From Maritalea mobilis (GTDB lineage: Bacteria; Pseudomonadota; Alphaproteobacteria; Rhodobacterales; Rhodobacteraceae): a stretch of 64,000 nucleotides of DNA. The notes below the pieces were generated by a model, which was not told where the DNA came from, did no database searches, and saw only the letters and a list, made by a program, of their open reading frames with translations. Positions 44,777 through 54,485 of this stretch are shown piece after piece. A program made the translations under genes and the position numbers. The stretch spans positions 124,001 to 188,000 of the forward strand of contig NZ_JAHVKE010000005.1 in assembly GCF_019800885.1 (NCBI RefSeq), given 5' to 3'. The stretch's first letter is position 1. Every line of letters starts with the position of its first letter.

Positions 44777-45832
44777 TCAGACGGTTGCGATATGCTTGTC
44801 GAAGATGGTTTTCGCCCGGCCCCAGACGCCTTCGTCCAGCGCATCGAGTGTCTTGAGCGATGGCAGAAGCTGGCCCGCGTAATCCTGCGCGCTTTCGACC
44901 GGAAGAAGCGAGGGCAGGTTGTCGATGGCCATCACGTCGAGCGGCGGGTCGTCGTGGACCCGCAGGGCCGGGGCGGCCCAGTCGGTGACACGGTCATAAA
45001 CCTTGATCGGAGAGAACTCCGAGGTCGGGTCGCAGGCGATATCGCCGATCACGCGCAGCGTGCGCGGGGCGGTCTTGGCCTCGGCTGGAACGAAGACCGG
45101 GACACCGGGCGTGGCGAGGATGCAGTTGAGGAAGATGTCGTGCTGCAGGATTTCGGGGAAGGGGCCGCCATGGGCGGTTTCGTCGATATCCCAGCGCGTG
45201 ACCTCCAACCCCATCTGGTCGCAGAAATCGCCCGCGCCGGTGCCGACACGGCCCTTGGCGCCGATGATGATCGCGCTGGGGCGGTGGCTGTCGATCCGGT
45301 CGAGGGCGGCGGCGATGGTGTCACGCAGGGCCTCGGCGTTCGGGTAGGTGGCGACGGGTCCGCAGACGCCGCCCTCGGCCTCGGCGATCCAGCACATGGT
45401 CGAGATGGCGGCCCCGGCATAGCCCGCCCAGTAGCCGAAGGCGGCGACGCGGCGACCGCTTTCGTCGGTCAGGTATTCGAGGTCATAGAGCGTGCCGCCG
45501 CCCGCCTTGAACCGCTTGAGCAGTTCGCGCCCGGCTGGCTGGCCCTTGTAGGCATGGCCGAACATGATGTGGCGATGCGGCAGGGGGGTGCCATCCTCGG
45601 GCAATTCCTTGAGTCCGAAGATGATCGCGTCTTCCGGGGCCTGCCGCCAACTACCGGCCGGGGCGATGCGGGCGCCGGTGGCGCGGTAGCCATCGATCGG
45701 AATGGCGCGCACCGGGCTGTCTTCGACGGTGACAGTCATGCCCGCGGCCAGCAGGTCTGCCACGCCCTCGGGGGTGATGCCCACGCGTTCCTCGTTCGGG
45801 CGTTCCTCGGCGCGGACCCAGAGATGTGTCAT
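44777..45832 (-). CDS. Saccharopine dehydrogenase (NAD+, L-lysine-forming) type
   Basis: The 351-residue protein has the two-domain alanine dehydrogenase-like fold of Lys1 (EC 1.5.1.7). It starts THLWVRAEERPNEERVGITP, with FGLKELPEDGTPLPHRHI, FGHAYKGQPAG and the NAD region IIIGAKGRVGTGAGDF. GDIACDPTSEFSPI is typical. It interconverts lysine plus 2-oxoglutarate with saccharopine. AAGGAAAG lies 6-8 bases before the ATG. It sits between the histidine phosphatase gene and the Lys9-like gene in a tight leftward run. Confidence 0.9.
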   Translation of the reverse strand: MTHLWVRAEERPNEERVGITPEGVADLLAAGMTVTVEDSPVRAIPIDGYRATGARIAPAGSWRQAPEDAIIFGLKELPEDGTPLPHRHIMFGHAYKGQPAGRELLKRFKAGGGTLYDLEYLTDESGRRVAAFGYWAGYAGAAISTMCWIAEAEGGVCGPVATYPNAEALRDTIAAALDRIDSHRPSAIIIGAKGRVGTGAGDFCDQMGLEVTRWDIDETAHGGPFPEILQHDIFLNCILATPGVPVFVPAEAKTAPRTLRVIGDIACDPTSEFSPIKVYDRVTDWAAPALRVHDDPPLDVMAIDNLPSLLPVESAQDYAGQLLPSLKTLDALDEGVWGRAKTIFDKHIATV

Positions 45833-45844
45833 CGGCTTTCCTTT

Positions 45845-46498
45845 TCAGAACTCGGTGCGGGCATGGATGCGGTCGGGTGTATCGAGATGGGGCGTGGCGT
45901 TGAACCCCGAGAGGATCCGCGCCTGGTCCAGCACCATCACGCGGTGGATCGAGCAGTTCCGGATCGGCACCAACAGGTGCGCCATGCGCGCGATGTCGAG
46001 GTCGAGCAGGTGTCGCACCATCATGCCGATCACGCCGCCAGACGTGACGCAGAGCACCCGGCGCCCCGGTGTCGCGGCAAGGTCCAGCACCTCGGCCACG
46101 CGCGCCTCGAAATCGGCATAGCTTTCGTCGCCACGGATCTCGGCGCGATGCCAGGCCTCCATGATGTCGCGGATGTGGTGGACGAAATCCTCGGGGCCAT
46201 GCATCTCGGTCGCGCCGTTCTTTTCGGCATGCGCGCGCGACAGGTTGAAATAGTCCAGCTCGTTCAGGCGGAGATCGACCTGGGGCTGCGCCCCCATGTT
46301 GCCCATACCTTCCGCCGTTTCGCGGTGGCGGCGCAGGCCGCCCATGAACACCTCGTCGAAGGGGGCGTCATGGGTGCGCAGCCACTCGCCCAGCCAAACG
46401 GCCTGCTGGTGGCCCAGATCGCTCAGCCGGTCATAGCCCGTCTCGTCATTCGCTGCTGAATTCGCCTGCCCGTGCCGGACCAGAACCAGTTCGCCCAC
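45845..46498 (-). CDS. Histidine phosphatase family protein
   Basis: The 217-residue protein has the phosphohistidine motif LVLVRHGQAN at the start and a second histidine in VTSGGVIGMMV. The family includes cofactor-dependent phosphoglycerate mutase and many small-molecule phosphatases; the substrate is not known. The start is GTG at 46498, with GAGAGG 7-8 bases upstream. First of three genes in the leftward run with the saccharopine pair. Confidence 0.88.
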   Translation of the reverse strand: MGELVLVRHGQANSAANDETGYDRLSDLGHQQAVWLGEWLRTHDAPFDEVFMGGLRRHRETAEGMGNMGAQPQVDLRLNELDYFNLSRAHAEKNGATEMHGPEDFVHHIRDIMEAWHRAEIRGDESYADFEARVAEVLDLAATPGRRVLCVTSGGVIGMMVRHLLDLDIARMAHLLVPIRNCSIHRVMVLDQARILSGFNATPHLDTPDRIHARTEF

Positions 46499-46564
46499 AC
46501 CAAACCTCTCTCGCGGATCCTGTGCCCCGTGATGGGGGATCGCGCGGCGAAGCGCAAGGCGGCC

Positions 46565-46729
46565 TCAGCCAAGGCCGAAGGTGGTTCTGAGGATCGGCAG
46601 AAGGGTGGCCGCGGCGATGCCGACCACGGCGCCAACGGCGAGCCGCATGAAAGGCCGCCCGAGGCGGGGCGACGCAAGGCTCAGAAGCCCGCAAATCGCG
46701 GCGTAGAAGACAAGGGCCGTCACATCCAT
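46565..46729 (-). CDS. Small membrane protein of unknown function
   Basis: The 54-residue protein has two hydrophobic helices (about 4-20 and 29-47) around a short basic turn (PRLGRPFMR). The ATG at 46729 has no strong ribosome site, so the call rests on the membrane pattern and its fit between neighbours. It stands 66 bases upstream of the phosphatase gene, on the same strand. Confidence 0.5.
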   Translation of the reverse strand: MDVTALVFYAAICGLLSLASPRLGRPFMRLAVGAVVGIAAATLLPILRTTFGLG

Positions 46730-46792
46730 GGGGTGGACGCTACCATGATCGGATGCGAATAGCTTGGGAAACCTGCCGACAGGAGGCCACAC

Positions 46793-48001
46793 ATGACCCC
46801 GAACGCCGACCGTTTCCTTGCCGATCTCCACATGCTGCGCACATTCGGGGGCGATGATGCGCCGGGCAGCAAGGGGGTGCGGCGGCGCGCGTTCACCGAT
46901 GCCGATCTCGCCGCCCGAGACTGGCTGGCAGGCCGCTTTCAGGAGGCCGGGCTGACCCCGCACATGGACCCGGCGGGAAACCTTTTCGGCCTAGCCGATG
47001 CGGATCGCAGCCTTCTGATGGGCTCGCATTCCGACACCCAGCCCGAGGGCGGCTGGCTGGACGGGGCCTATGGGGTGATCGCGGCGTTGGAGGTCGCGCG
47101 CACGGCGCAGGAGGCCGGCGGCCCGCCGATCTCGGTCGTATCCTTCCAGGACGAGGAGGGGCGTTTTGGCGCGCTCACCGGATCGTCGCTCTGGTCCGGC
47201 AAATTGAGCATGGAGGCCGCGGACAAGCTTGTCGCGACCGATGGCACGACTTGGCCAGAGGCACGGGCGCGTGTCGCGGACCGGGCAGGCGACTGGGTGG
47301 ATCCCGCGCGGTTCTTCGGCTTCCTGGAGGCGCATATCGAACAGGGGCCGGTCCTCGATGCGGCCGGCGAAGCGGTGGGCGTCGTGACAGGCATTGTTGG
47401 CCTGCGACAGTTCCACGTCACCGTTCACGGCCAGCAGAACCATGCAGGCACCACGCCCATGGCCATGCGCAAGGATGCCTTCACCATCGCGGCCCGGATC
47501 GCCACGGCCTTGCCGGACCGCTTTGCCAACGTCGTCACGCCGCAGACCGTCTGGACCATCGGCCATATCCGCCTGCATCCCGGGTCGCAGTCGGTGGTGC
47601 CCGGGCGCGCCGAGTTCTCGCTGCAATGGCGCGATATCGATGCCGACCGCCTCGACCGGATGGAGCGGGTGATCAACGATCTTCTGGAAGAGATGTCGGG
47701 TGAGACCGGATGCGAGATTACGCTCGACAAGCTGCGTCACGATCTGGCGCCGATGCCGATGGATGACGCGATGCAAAAGGCCCTGTCGGATGCTGCCGAA
47801 GAGGTCGCGCCGGGGCGCTGGCGGTCCATGCCCTCGGGCGCGCTGCACGATGCGTCGAACCTTGCCGCTCTGATGCCGGTCGGAATGCTCTTCGTGCCGT
47901 CGATCAACGGCATTTCGCATGCCTTTGAGGAAGACACCAAGGAACCGGACCTGGTGACAGGGGTTGAGGTGCTAGCCCGGGCGGTGCAGCGTTTGGGCTG
48001 A
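46793..48001 (+). CDS. M20 family amidohydrolase (allantoate / N-carbamoyl-amino-acid type)
   Basis: The 402-residue Zn- or Mn-dependent hydrolase has metal ligands in [28 protein letters not shown] and [12 protein letters not shown]. The lid-domain block [18 protein letters not shown] and [12 protein letters not shown] near the end also fit the allantoate amidohydrolase / N-carbamoyl-L-amino-acid hydrolase branch. It cleaves N-carbamoyl or ureido bonds in the cytoplasm. AGGAGG stands 6 bases before the ATG. Read divergently from the small membrane protein. Confidence 0.92.
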   Translation: MTPNADRFLADLHMLRTFGGDDAPGSKGVRRRAFTDADLAARDWLAGRFQEAGLTPHMDPAGNLFGLADADRSLLMGSHSDTQPEGGWLDGAYGVIAALEVARTAQEAGGPPISVVSFQDEEGRFGALTGSSLWSGKLSMEAADKLVATDGTTWPEARARVADRAGDWVDPARFFGFLEAHIEQGPVLDAAGEAVGVVTGIVGLRQFHVTVHGQQNHAGTTPMAMRKDAFTIAARIATALPDRFANVVTPQTVWTIGHIRLHPGSQSVVPGRAEFSLQWRDIDADRLDRMERVINDLLEEMSGETGCEITLDKLRHDLAPMPMDDAMQKALSDAAEEVAPGRWRSMPSGALHDASNLAALMPVGMLFVPSINGISHAFEEDTKEPDLVTGVEVLARAVQRLG

Positions 48002-48018
48002 TCAGCCCGGAGCCGACC

Positions 48019-48453
48019 ATGAGCGACCCACAGGACCCATCCCGCCAGATCGCCGCACTGGAGGTCTTGCTGACCCATCTGGTCGATGCACGGACCGCGA
48101 CAGATGCGCTGCTGCCCCATGCCGAGGGACAATTCGAGCACCTTCTGAAAAAGTTCCGGGAGGAGCACCACCAGCATATCCAGCGCGTCGGGCGGATCCT
48201 CTTTGCCCTCGGTCAGGACCCGGACGAGGGTGGATCGCTGAAGGGGCGGGCGGCCTCGATGCTCACCGCGATCAAGGCGTCGTTCGACACCCCTGACGCA
48301 AGCGATATGTCGGCCTTGGCCGATGCGGGCGCAACTCTTCTACAAGAATTTGACGCCGCCATTCGCGCGACGCCGGCCAACCACCATCGGGATGATCTGG
48401 AAGACATGCGCGAGGAACTGGCGGGTCTGGTCGCAGAAGCGCGTGGGCGCTAG
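48019..48453 (+). CDS. DUF2383-like helical-bundle protein
   Basis: The 144-residue all-helical protein has the layout of the PA2169/DUF2383 ferritin-like family: helix 1 with LLTHLVDARTATDALLP, helix 2 with FREEHHQHIQRVGRILF, a DPDEGGSLKG turn, and two later helices. No activity is known for the family. CGGAG lies 8 bases before the ATG, 17 bases after the M20 gene. Its TAG stop shares bases with the TAG stop of the convergent response regulator. Confidence 0.75.
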   Translation: MSDPQDPSRQIAALEVLLTHLVDARTATDALLPHAEGQFEHLLKKFREEHHQHIQRVGRILFALGQDPDEGGSLKGRAASMLTAIKASFDTPDASDMSALADAGATLLQEFDAAIRATPANHHRDDLEDMREELAGLVAEARGR

Positions 48454-49151
48454 CTCCACGCCACGTCGCCCAGAAAGATATAGCCCGCGCCGTAGATCGT
48501 CTTGATCAGCCGGGGGTTCTTGGGGTCCTCACGCAGTTTCGTGCGCAGGCGCGAAATCCGGACATCCATCGCCCGGTCAAAGCTTTCTCCTGCCGCGCCG
48601 CCAAGGCTTTCCTGCATCTGCTGGCGCGAGATCAGGCGCTTCGGGGCCTCCAGGAACATGCGCAGCACCTCGCCCTCGGCATGGGAAAAGGCGGTTTCCT
48701 CCCCAGTTTCGTCTTCGAGGACATAGCGATCGAAATGCGCGGTCCAGCCGTTGAAACGCGCGGTTTGCTGCGCCCCCGATTTCGGCTTGGAGACCCGCAG
48801 GCGGGCGCGGACGCGTGCCACCACCTCGGCCGGGTCGAAAGGTTTGATGATGTAGTCATCCGCCCCAAGCTCCAGACCGGTCACGCGATCCTGCACCTGT
48901 GCGCGGCCCGAGATGATGATGATCGCGGCGCCGGATTCGAGGGCAAGGCGATGCACCAGTGCCAACCCGTCCCGATCCGGCAGGCCAAGATCGACAAGAC
49001 ACACATCAGGGGTGGAGCGTTGCAGCGCGGCCTCGAACTCGGTCGCGCGGGCAAACCCGGCGGTGCGGAACCCGGCCTCGGTCAGCGCATCCGACAGCAT
49101 GGACCGGATCTGCGGTTCGTCATCGAGGATGGCGACGAAGGGTTGGCTCAT
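48450..49151 (-). CDS. OmpR-family response regulator
   Basis: The 233-residue regulator has a receiver domain (about 1-118, acidic pocket D10/D11, phosphoacceptor D54 in CLVDLGLPDRDG, K103 in IIKPFDP) and a winged-helix DNA-binding domain (about 130-230, DVRISRLRTKLREDP and IKTIYGAGYIF). The ATG overlaps the stop of the hybrid kinase gene (ATGA), so kinase and regulator are coupled and presumably form one signalling route. Target genes unknown. Confidence 0.93.
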   Translation of the reverse strand: MSQPFVAILDDEPQIRSMLSDALTEAGFRTAGFARATEFEAALQRSTPDVCLVDLGLPDRDGLALVHRLALESGAAIIIISGRAQVQDRVTGLELGADDYIIKPFDPAEVVARVRARLRVSKPKSGAQQTARFNGWTAHFDRYVLEDETGEETAFSHAEGEVLRMFLEAPKRLISRQQMQESLGGAAGESFDRAMDVRISRLRTKLREDPKNPRLIKTIYGAGYIFLGDVAWS

Positions 49152-51073
49152 GCGGCGACCTCGGCGTTCAGAACGGCGGCAAGACGCGTAGGCTCGATCG
49201 GCTTGCTCAAGACGGGCCAGCGCGCGGCCCCTTCTACCCGTCTGGGGTCGTTTTCCGGCAAGGAGGTCAGGAGCGCAAGGCGCAACTGCGGGTGGCGCGC
49301 CGCGAGCCTCGACAGCAACTCGACCCCGTCCATCTCCCCCAGGCGAAGGTCCGAAATCACCCAATCGAGGCCGGGAATCTCGGCAAGGGCCAAGGCCTCT
49401 TCGCCGCTGGCGGCTTCGATCACCTGGTGGCCCATATGGGTCAGCGTATCGCGGATGCCGGCGCGCAGTTCGGCGATGTCGTCGACCACCAGGATCAGAA
49501 GGGGGCGCGCCTCGGCCTCGGCGGCCTTCAGGGGGAGGCGCAGGGTGACGACACCGCCCCCGTCGGGCGCGTTCGACAGGTCCAGCTTGCCGCCGGCCAG
49601 CTTCGTCAGGTCGTAGACCATCGTCAGGCCAAGGCCCGACCCCTCGTCGCCCTTGGTCGTGAAAAACGGGTTCAGCGCATTTGCCAAGGCATGGTCGGAA
49701 AATCCCGGGCCGGTATCGCTCACGCGGATTTCCAGCCAGGTATCGCGCAGGTTGGCCAGCCGAATGTCGATGCGCCCGTCCTTTCCACCGATCGCATCCC
49801 GCGCATTGAGGACAAGGTTCAACAGGCTGTCCTGCAAACCGCCCGCATCCAGCATCAGCGCCGGGTGCTCGACGGTATTCTCGATGCTGAGCGTCACCCC
49901 CTCGGGCAGGGCCGCGCGGCCCAGTTGGGTGAACCCGTCGAGGAAATCGCGCAGGACGACCGGGGCGGTGCGCATCTCGTGCGGCCCCGAAATGCGCGCG
50001 ATCTTGTCGAGCAACGTGCCGCCGCGCCGTGCCGCCATCTTCGTCGCCTCGGTCAGGTCATGCGCGCCAAGGGGTAGGGGCATCCGCTCCAACCGGCCTT
50101 GCAGCCCGAGGATGATCGTCAGGAGATTCGCGAAGTCGTGCGCCAACCCGCTGGTCAGTTGCGCCGCCAGTTCCCGCTTGTGGGTCTGCGCCAGCGCCGC
50201 GCGCGCCTGCGCCTCTTCGGTCATGTCGGTGGACAACAAGTAGACCCCGGTGATCGGGCCGTCCGGGTCCATCCGGTCCGGGGTAAAGGCGGTTCGAATG
50301 CGCCGCCCCGACCCTTCGTCGTCATATTCCAGAACGCTCGCCTCGCCGCGCAAGGCGGCGGCCACGGGCCCCTTGAGCCTCCCTGAGGTGACCGGGTCGA
50401 ACACCTCGTCAAAGCGTATCCCGACCACGTCCGACCGCTTGCCCGGCATGACCGAGGACAGGCGGCGATTGGTGTAGGTATAGACCCCCTCCGAATCGAG
50501 CCGCGCGATATGGGCCGGCGTCATCTCGGTGGTGACGCGGATGCGCGCTTCCATCTCGGTCAGCTGCCGCTTCGCCTCTTCCAACTGGGCGATGGTGGCT
50601 TCCAGCCGCCGATTCGTGCGCGCCAGTTCCTCGGAATGGCTCAGCACCTGGTCGGAGAGTTCCTCGGATCGCGCCCTGAGCAACGCCTCCTGACGCTTGG
50701 TCGCGGTGATGTCGGTATAGACCGTGACCCAGCCACCCTCGGGCAGCGGCGATCCCTCCACGCTGATCGTGCGCCCGTTCGCGCGTTGCCGCTCCATGTA
50801 ATGGGGCATGAAGGCCCGCGCCGCCTCCACCCTGTCCTTCACGAACGCGTCGAGGTCATCCACCTCTCCGTATTCACCATTTTTCGCCAGCCAGCGCACG
50901 GTTTCATCGAAGCGCGCGCCCGGACTGACAAGGTGTTCCGGCAAGCCGAACATGGTCTGGAACGGGCGGTTGCACACGGCAAGGCGCAGGTCCGCGTCGT
51001 AGATCGACAGGGCCTGCTGGATCAGGTTCAACCCGGCCAGCGTCAGGTGATCGGTCAGCGCCGATTTCGCCAT
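49148..51073 (-). CDS. Hybrid sensor histidine kinase with PAS domains and receiver
   Basis: The 641-residue cytoplasmic kinase has no membrane helix. It has a first PAS-like domain (about 12-125), a coiled coil (130-180), a second PAS (185-288), and a histidine kinase with H312 in GLAHDFANLLTI. The ATPase boxes are VLNARDAI, SDTGPGF and GSGLGL, and the C-terminal receiver has D575 in WVISDLRLGEMDG and K624. The PAS domains suggest sensing of a cytoplasmic cue (redox, ligand or light). GGGAGG stands 8 bases before the ATG at 51073; an ATG at 51097 is less well placed. It is the first gene of the pair with the regulator. Confidence 0.92.
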   Translation of the reverse strand: MAKSALTDHLTLAGLNLIQQALSIYDADLRLAVCNRPFQTMFGLPEHLVSPGARFDETVRWLAKNGEYGEVDDLDAFVKDRVEAARAFMPHYMERQRANGRTISVEGSPLPEGGWVTVYTDITATKRQEALLRARSEELSDQVLSHSEELARTNRRLEATIAQLEEAKRQLTEMEARIRVTTEMTPAHIARLDSEGVYTYTNRRLSSVMPGKRSDVVGIRFDEVFDPVTSGRLKGPVAAALRGEASVLEYDDEGSGRRIRTAFTPDRMDPDGPITGVYLLSTDMTEEAQARAALAQTHKRELAAQLTSGLAHDFANLLTIILGLQGRLERMPLPLGAHDLTEATKMAARRGGTLLDKIARISGPHEMRTAPVVLRDFLDGFTQLGRAALPEGVTLSIENTVEHPALMLDAGGLQDSLLNLVLNARDAIGGKDGRIDIRLANLRDTWLEIRVSDTGPGFSDHALANALNPFFTTKGDEGSGLGLTMVYDLTKLAGGKLDLSNAPDGGGVVTLRLPLKAAEAEARPLLILVVDDIAELRAGIRDTLTHMGHQVIEAASGEEALALAEIPGLDWVISDLRLGEMDGVELLSRLAARHPQLRLALLTSLPENDPRRVEGAARWPVLSKPIEPTRLAAVLNAEVAA

Positions 51074-51291
51074 GATATCGTCCTCCCACTCACCCATCGC
51101 TGGCCCCCTTTGCGTCACGGCGTCAAGCTTCCCCTGCGTCTTGTTACAATTCGTAAGGATTGGGAAAAAGTCAGGCAAAACTTGACCGCGAGCTATTTGC
51201 AGGCACGGTAGAGGCGATGGGAGTCGCCCGGCATGTCGAAGAGGCGGCCCCGTGAGCGCCGGTGGGGAGACCGGCGAAGGGAGGAACGACT

Positions 51292-53268
51292 TTGGCTCTT
51301 GCAACACCGCCTGCGGGCGCACCGCAATCCGTGCCTGCGCTACTGGCCCGTAACGTGGCACAGTTCGGGTCCAAGCCCGCGTATCGCGAAAAGGAATTCG
51401 GGATCTGGCAAAGCTGGTCCTGGTCGGAAGCGTCCGAAGAGATCGAGGCGCTGGCGATGGGGTTTCTCGCCCTCGGGCTTGAAAAGGGCGACTACCTTGC
51501 CATCATCGGGCGCAACCGCCCCGCGCTCTACTGGTCCTTCGTGGCCGCGCAAAAATGCGGCGCGATCCCGGTCGCGCTGTACCAGGACTCGCCCGCCGAA
51601 GAGATGGCCTACGTTCTGGAACACTGTGGCGCCCGCTTCGTTGTCTGCGGCGACCAGGAACAGGTCGACAAGGTCATCGAGGTGCAGGAGACGGTCCACG
51701 GCATCGACCAGATCATCTATGTCGACAAGCGCGGGATGCGCAAATACGACCACACGCACATGAACGCGATGGAGGACGTGCAGTCCGAAGGGCGTGCCGG
51801 GCATTACCGGCTCGAGCCGATCATGCGCGAACGCGAGGCGGCGCTCGGTTACGACGACACCTGCGTCATGCTCTACACCTCGGGGACCACCGGAAAGCCC
51901 AAGGGCGTGGTTCTGTCCAACCGCAACATCATCGAGACGGCCAAGAACTCGTCCGAGTTCGACCATCTCGACGTGCATGAAGAGGTGCTGGCCTACCTGC
52001 CGATGGCCTGGGTGGGCGATTTCATCTTTTCCATCGGTCAGGCGTACTGGACCGGGTTCTGCGTGAATTGCCCGGAAAGCCCGGAAACGATGCTGACCGA
52101 CCTGCGCGAGATCGGGCCGACCTATTTCTTCGCTCCGCCGCGGATCTTCGAGAACATGCTGACCAGCGTGATGATCCGCATGGAGGATGCCGGGCGCTTC
52201 AAGCGTCGCATGTTCCACTACTTCATGGATCACGCGCGCGAGGTCGGGCCGAAGATGCTCGATGGTGAATCGGTCGGCGCCATGGACCGCCTGAAATACG
52301 CGCTTGGCAACCTGATGGTGTTCGGACCGTTGAAGAACACCCTCGGCCTTAGTCGTGTGCGGGTTGGCTACACGGCCGGCGAGGCCATCGGGCCCGAGAT
52401 CTTCGATTTTTACCGCTCGCTGGGGATCAACCTGAAGCAGCTCTACGGTCAGACCGAAGCGTCGGTCTTCATCACTCAGCAGCCGGATAGCGAAGTGCGC
52501 CCCGACACGGTTGGCGTGCCGTCTCCGGGTGTGGAGCTTCGGATCGACGAGAATGGCGAGGTCTACTACCGCAGCCCCGGTGTTTTCGTGGAATATTACA
52601 AGAACGCAGAGTCGACCGCCTCGACCAAGGATGCCGAGGGATGGGTCGCGACGGGCGATGCAGGTTTCATCGAACCCGATACCGGCCATCTGCGGATCAT
52701 CGACCGGGCCAAGGACGTGGGCAAGATGGCCGATGGCAGCCTGTTCGCGCCAAAATACGTCGAGAACAAGCTGAAGTTCTATCCAAACATCCTCGAAGCG
52801 GTGGTGTTCGGGAACGGGCGCGAGATGTGCACGGCCTTCATCAACATCGACCTGACCGCGGTGGGCAACTGGGCCGAGCGCAACAACATTGCCTATTCCT
52901 CCTACCAGGAACTGGCCGGGCATCCGCGCGTGCTGGAAACGATCCAGAGCCATGTCGAGGAAACGAACCAGAGCATCGCGCAGGACGAGATGCTATCAGG
53001 CTGCCAGATCCACCGCTTCCTGGTGCTGCACAAGGAACTGGATGCCGATGACGGCGAGTTGACCCGGACGCGCAAGGTGCGGCGCAACATCATCGCCGAG
53101 AAATACAGCGACCTGATCGATGCGCTCTATGCCGGCAAGACCGAGCAATACACCGAGACCGAGGTGACCTACGAGGACGGCCGCAAGGGCAAGATCACGG
53201 CCACGCTTGAGCTTCGCGATGCAAAGGTCGTGCCCACCGGCGCCCCGGCACAGGTGGCTGCGGAATGA
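51292..53268 (+). CDS. AMP-forming long-chain acyl-CoA synthetase-like protein
   Basis: The 658-residue adenylate-forming ligase has the P-loop MLYTSGTTGKPKGVVLSN, the A5 motif YGQTEA, the A7 motif WVATGDAGFIEP, DRAKDV and the C-terminal catalytic lysine region RKVRRNIIAEKY. It has the AMP-binding plus extended C-terminal layout of long-chain acyl-CoA synthetases. The start is TTG at 51292, with GGGAGG 7 bases upstream; a GTG at 51262 is also in frame but has a poorer site. It heads a long rightward run with LIV-type ABC genes, which suggests activation of the imported substrate. Confidence 0.88.
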   Translation: MALATPPAGAPQSVPALLARNVAQFGSKPAYREKEFGIWQSWSWSEASEEIEALAMGFLALGLEKGDYLAIIGRNRPALYWSFVAAQKCGAIPVALYQDSPAEEMAYVLEHCGARFVVCGDQEQVDKVIEVQETVHGIDQIIYVDKRGMRKYDHTHMNAMEDVQSEGRAGHYRLEPIMREREAALGYDDTCVMLYTSGTTGKPKGVVLSNRNIIETAKNSSEFDHLDVHEEVLAYLPMAWVGDFIFSIGQAYWTGFCVNCPESPETMLTDLREIGPTYFFAPPRIFENMLTSVMIRMEDAGRFKRRMFHYFMDHAREVGPKMLDGESVGAMDRLKYALGNLMVFGPLKNTLGLSRVRVGYTAGEAIGPEIFDFYRSLGINLKQLYGQTEASVFITQQPDSEVRPDTVGVPSPGVELRIDENGEVYYRSPGVFVEYYKNAESTASTKDAEGWVATGDAGFIEPDTGHLRIIDRAKDVGKMADGSLFAPKYVENKLKFYPNILEAVVFGNGREMCTAFINIDLTAVGNWAERNNIAYSSYQELAGHPRVLETIQSHVEETNQSIAQDEMLSGCQIHRFLVLHKELDADDGELTRTRKVRRNIIAEKYSDLIDALYAGKTEQYTETEVTYEDGRKGKITATLELRDAKVVPTGAPAQVAAE

Positions 53269-53326
53269 CGGGCGGACGCTCAGCTATCGCTGTCGCCCCA
53301 CCCGCCATCCCGCGGGGGCTGCGCGC

Positions 53327-53581
53327 ATGAGTTTCGTGGCGATTGCATTGTTCCTCTTGGGCTTTGTCGCAAGCTGGGTGGCCGGCCGCTACCTGCGCAC
53401 GGGGGCAACGGCCATCCAGGGCGGCGCCATTGGGATCTGCGGCGTGGCGGCGTTGCTCTACGGCATGCCGGAGCTTTGGGAAGAAAATCTCACCTGGGCG
53501 CTGATCGCCCTGTTGGTTTACGGCCTGATCGGAGCGTTGATCTTCCGCTCCGGGCAGGCGGCGAGGGAGAACGCGGAATGA
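53327..53581 (+). CDS. Small membrane protein in ABC operon
   Basis: The 84-residue protein has three hydrophobic helices (about 2-20, 27-45 and 53-73). Its stop overlaps the livG-like start as ATGA. No family recognised. The position suggests a membrane role in the ABC/CoA-ligase module. Confidence 0.72.
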   Translation: MSFVAIALFLLGFVASWVAGRYLRTGATAIQGGAIGICGVAALLYGMPELWEENLTWALIALLVYGLIGALIFRSGQAARENAE

Positions 53582-54417
53582 ACGAGGCGATCCATCCGCC
53601 CATCGACCCCAACGAGGGATACGTCACCGAGGATGGCCGCAGGATTGGCGGCGTGGTGATGGAAATGAAGCATATCACGCTGCGCTTCGGCGGGGTGGAG
53701 GCGATCAAGGACATCTCCTTCGACATCCGCGAGGGCGAGATCCGGGCCATCATCGGGCCGAACGGCGCGGGCAAATCCTCGATGCTCAACGTGATCTCGG
53801 GCTTCTACAATCCGCAGGAGGGCGAGGTCTGGTACAAAGGCCAGATCCGCAAGCCGATGAAGCCCTTTCAGGTGGCCCGCCAGGGCATCGCGCGGACCTT
53901 CCAGAACATCGCGTTGTTCGAGGGGATGAGCGTTCTCGACAACGTCATGACGGGGCGGCTGAACCACATGAAGGCCAGCTTCCTGGACCAGGGGTTCTGG
54001 TGGGGAAAGGCCCAGCGCGAAGAGGTCGAGAACCGCGAAAAAGCTGAACAAATCATCGACTTTCTCGAAATCCAGGCGATCCGCAAGACGCCCGTGGGGC
54101 GCCTGCCCTACGGCCTGAAGAAGCGGGTCGAACTGGCCCGCGCGCTGGCGGCGGAGCCGCAGATCCTGCTGCTCGACGAGCCGATGGCGGGGATGAATGT
54201 CGAGGAGAAGGAGGACATGTCGCGCTTCATCCTCGACGTGAACGACGAGTTCGGCACCACCATCGTGCTGATCGAGCATGACATGGGCGTGGTCATGGAC
54301 CTGTCCGACCGCGTTGTCGTGATGGATTACGGCAAGAAAATCGGCGACGGCACGCCCGACGAGGTGCGCAACAACCAGGAGGTCATCGACGCCTATCTGG
54401 GGGTTTCGCATGACTGA
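53578..54417 (+). CDS. LIV-type ABC transporter ATP-binding protein (LivG-like)
   Basis: The 279-residue ATPase has the Walker A motif GPNGAGKSSML, the family FGG/FQN block (RTFQNIALFEGMSVLDNV) and Walker B in LLLDEPMAGM. The signature segment reads RLPYGLKKRVELARAL rather than the canonical LSGGQ. A 30-residue N-terminal extension precedes the ATPase fold. One of two ATPases of the transporter. The ATG at 53578 is coupled to the upstream small membrane protein gene. Confidence 0.92.
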   Translation: MNEAIHPPIDPNEGYVTEDGRRIGGVVMEMKHITLRFGGVEAIKDISFDIREGEIRAIIGPNGAGKSSMLNVISGFYNPQEGEVWYKGQIRKPMKPFQVARQGIARTFQNIALFEGMSVLDNVMTGRLNHMKASFLDQGFWWGKAQREEVENREKAEQIIDFLEIQAIRKTPVGRLPYGLKKRVELARALAAEPQILLLDEPMAGMNVEEKEDMSRFILDVNDEFGTTIVLIEHDMGVVMDLSDRVVVMDYGKKIGDGTPDEVRNNQEVIDAYLGVSHD

Positions 54418-54427
54418 CGCCGCACGT

Positions 54428-54462
54428 CACACCCCGTACACAGCCTGTACACACCCCGTACA
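54428..54462. repeat. Direct and inverted repeats between livG-like and livH-like genes
   Basis: The 13-base word CACACCCCGTACA occurs at 54428-54440 and 54450-54462. Inside the interval GTACA and TGTAC also form inverted repeats (GTACA-CAGCC-TGTAC and TGTAC-ACACCCC-GTACA). Most of the interval can also be read as a 27-residue frame (54410-54493) overlapping both neighbours. Could be an operator or a translation-coupling leader. Confidence 0.5.
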
Positions 54463-54485
54463 TACACCGAGCGAGGGAGGCCAAG

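Noticed and set aside
51096..51361. N-terminal extension of the hybrid kinase up to 51361
   Set aside because: It would overlap the start of the divergent acyl-CoA synthetase gene and has no domain; the ATG at 51073 has a good ribosome site.
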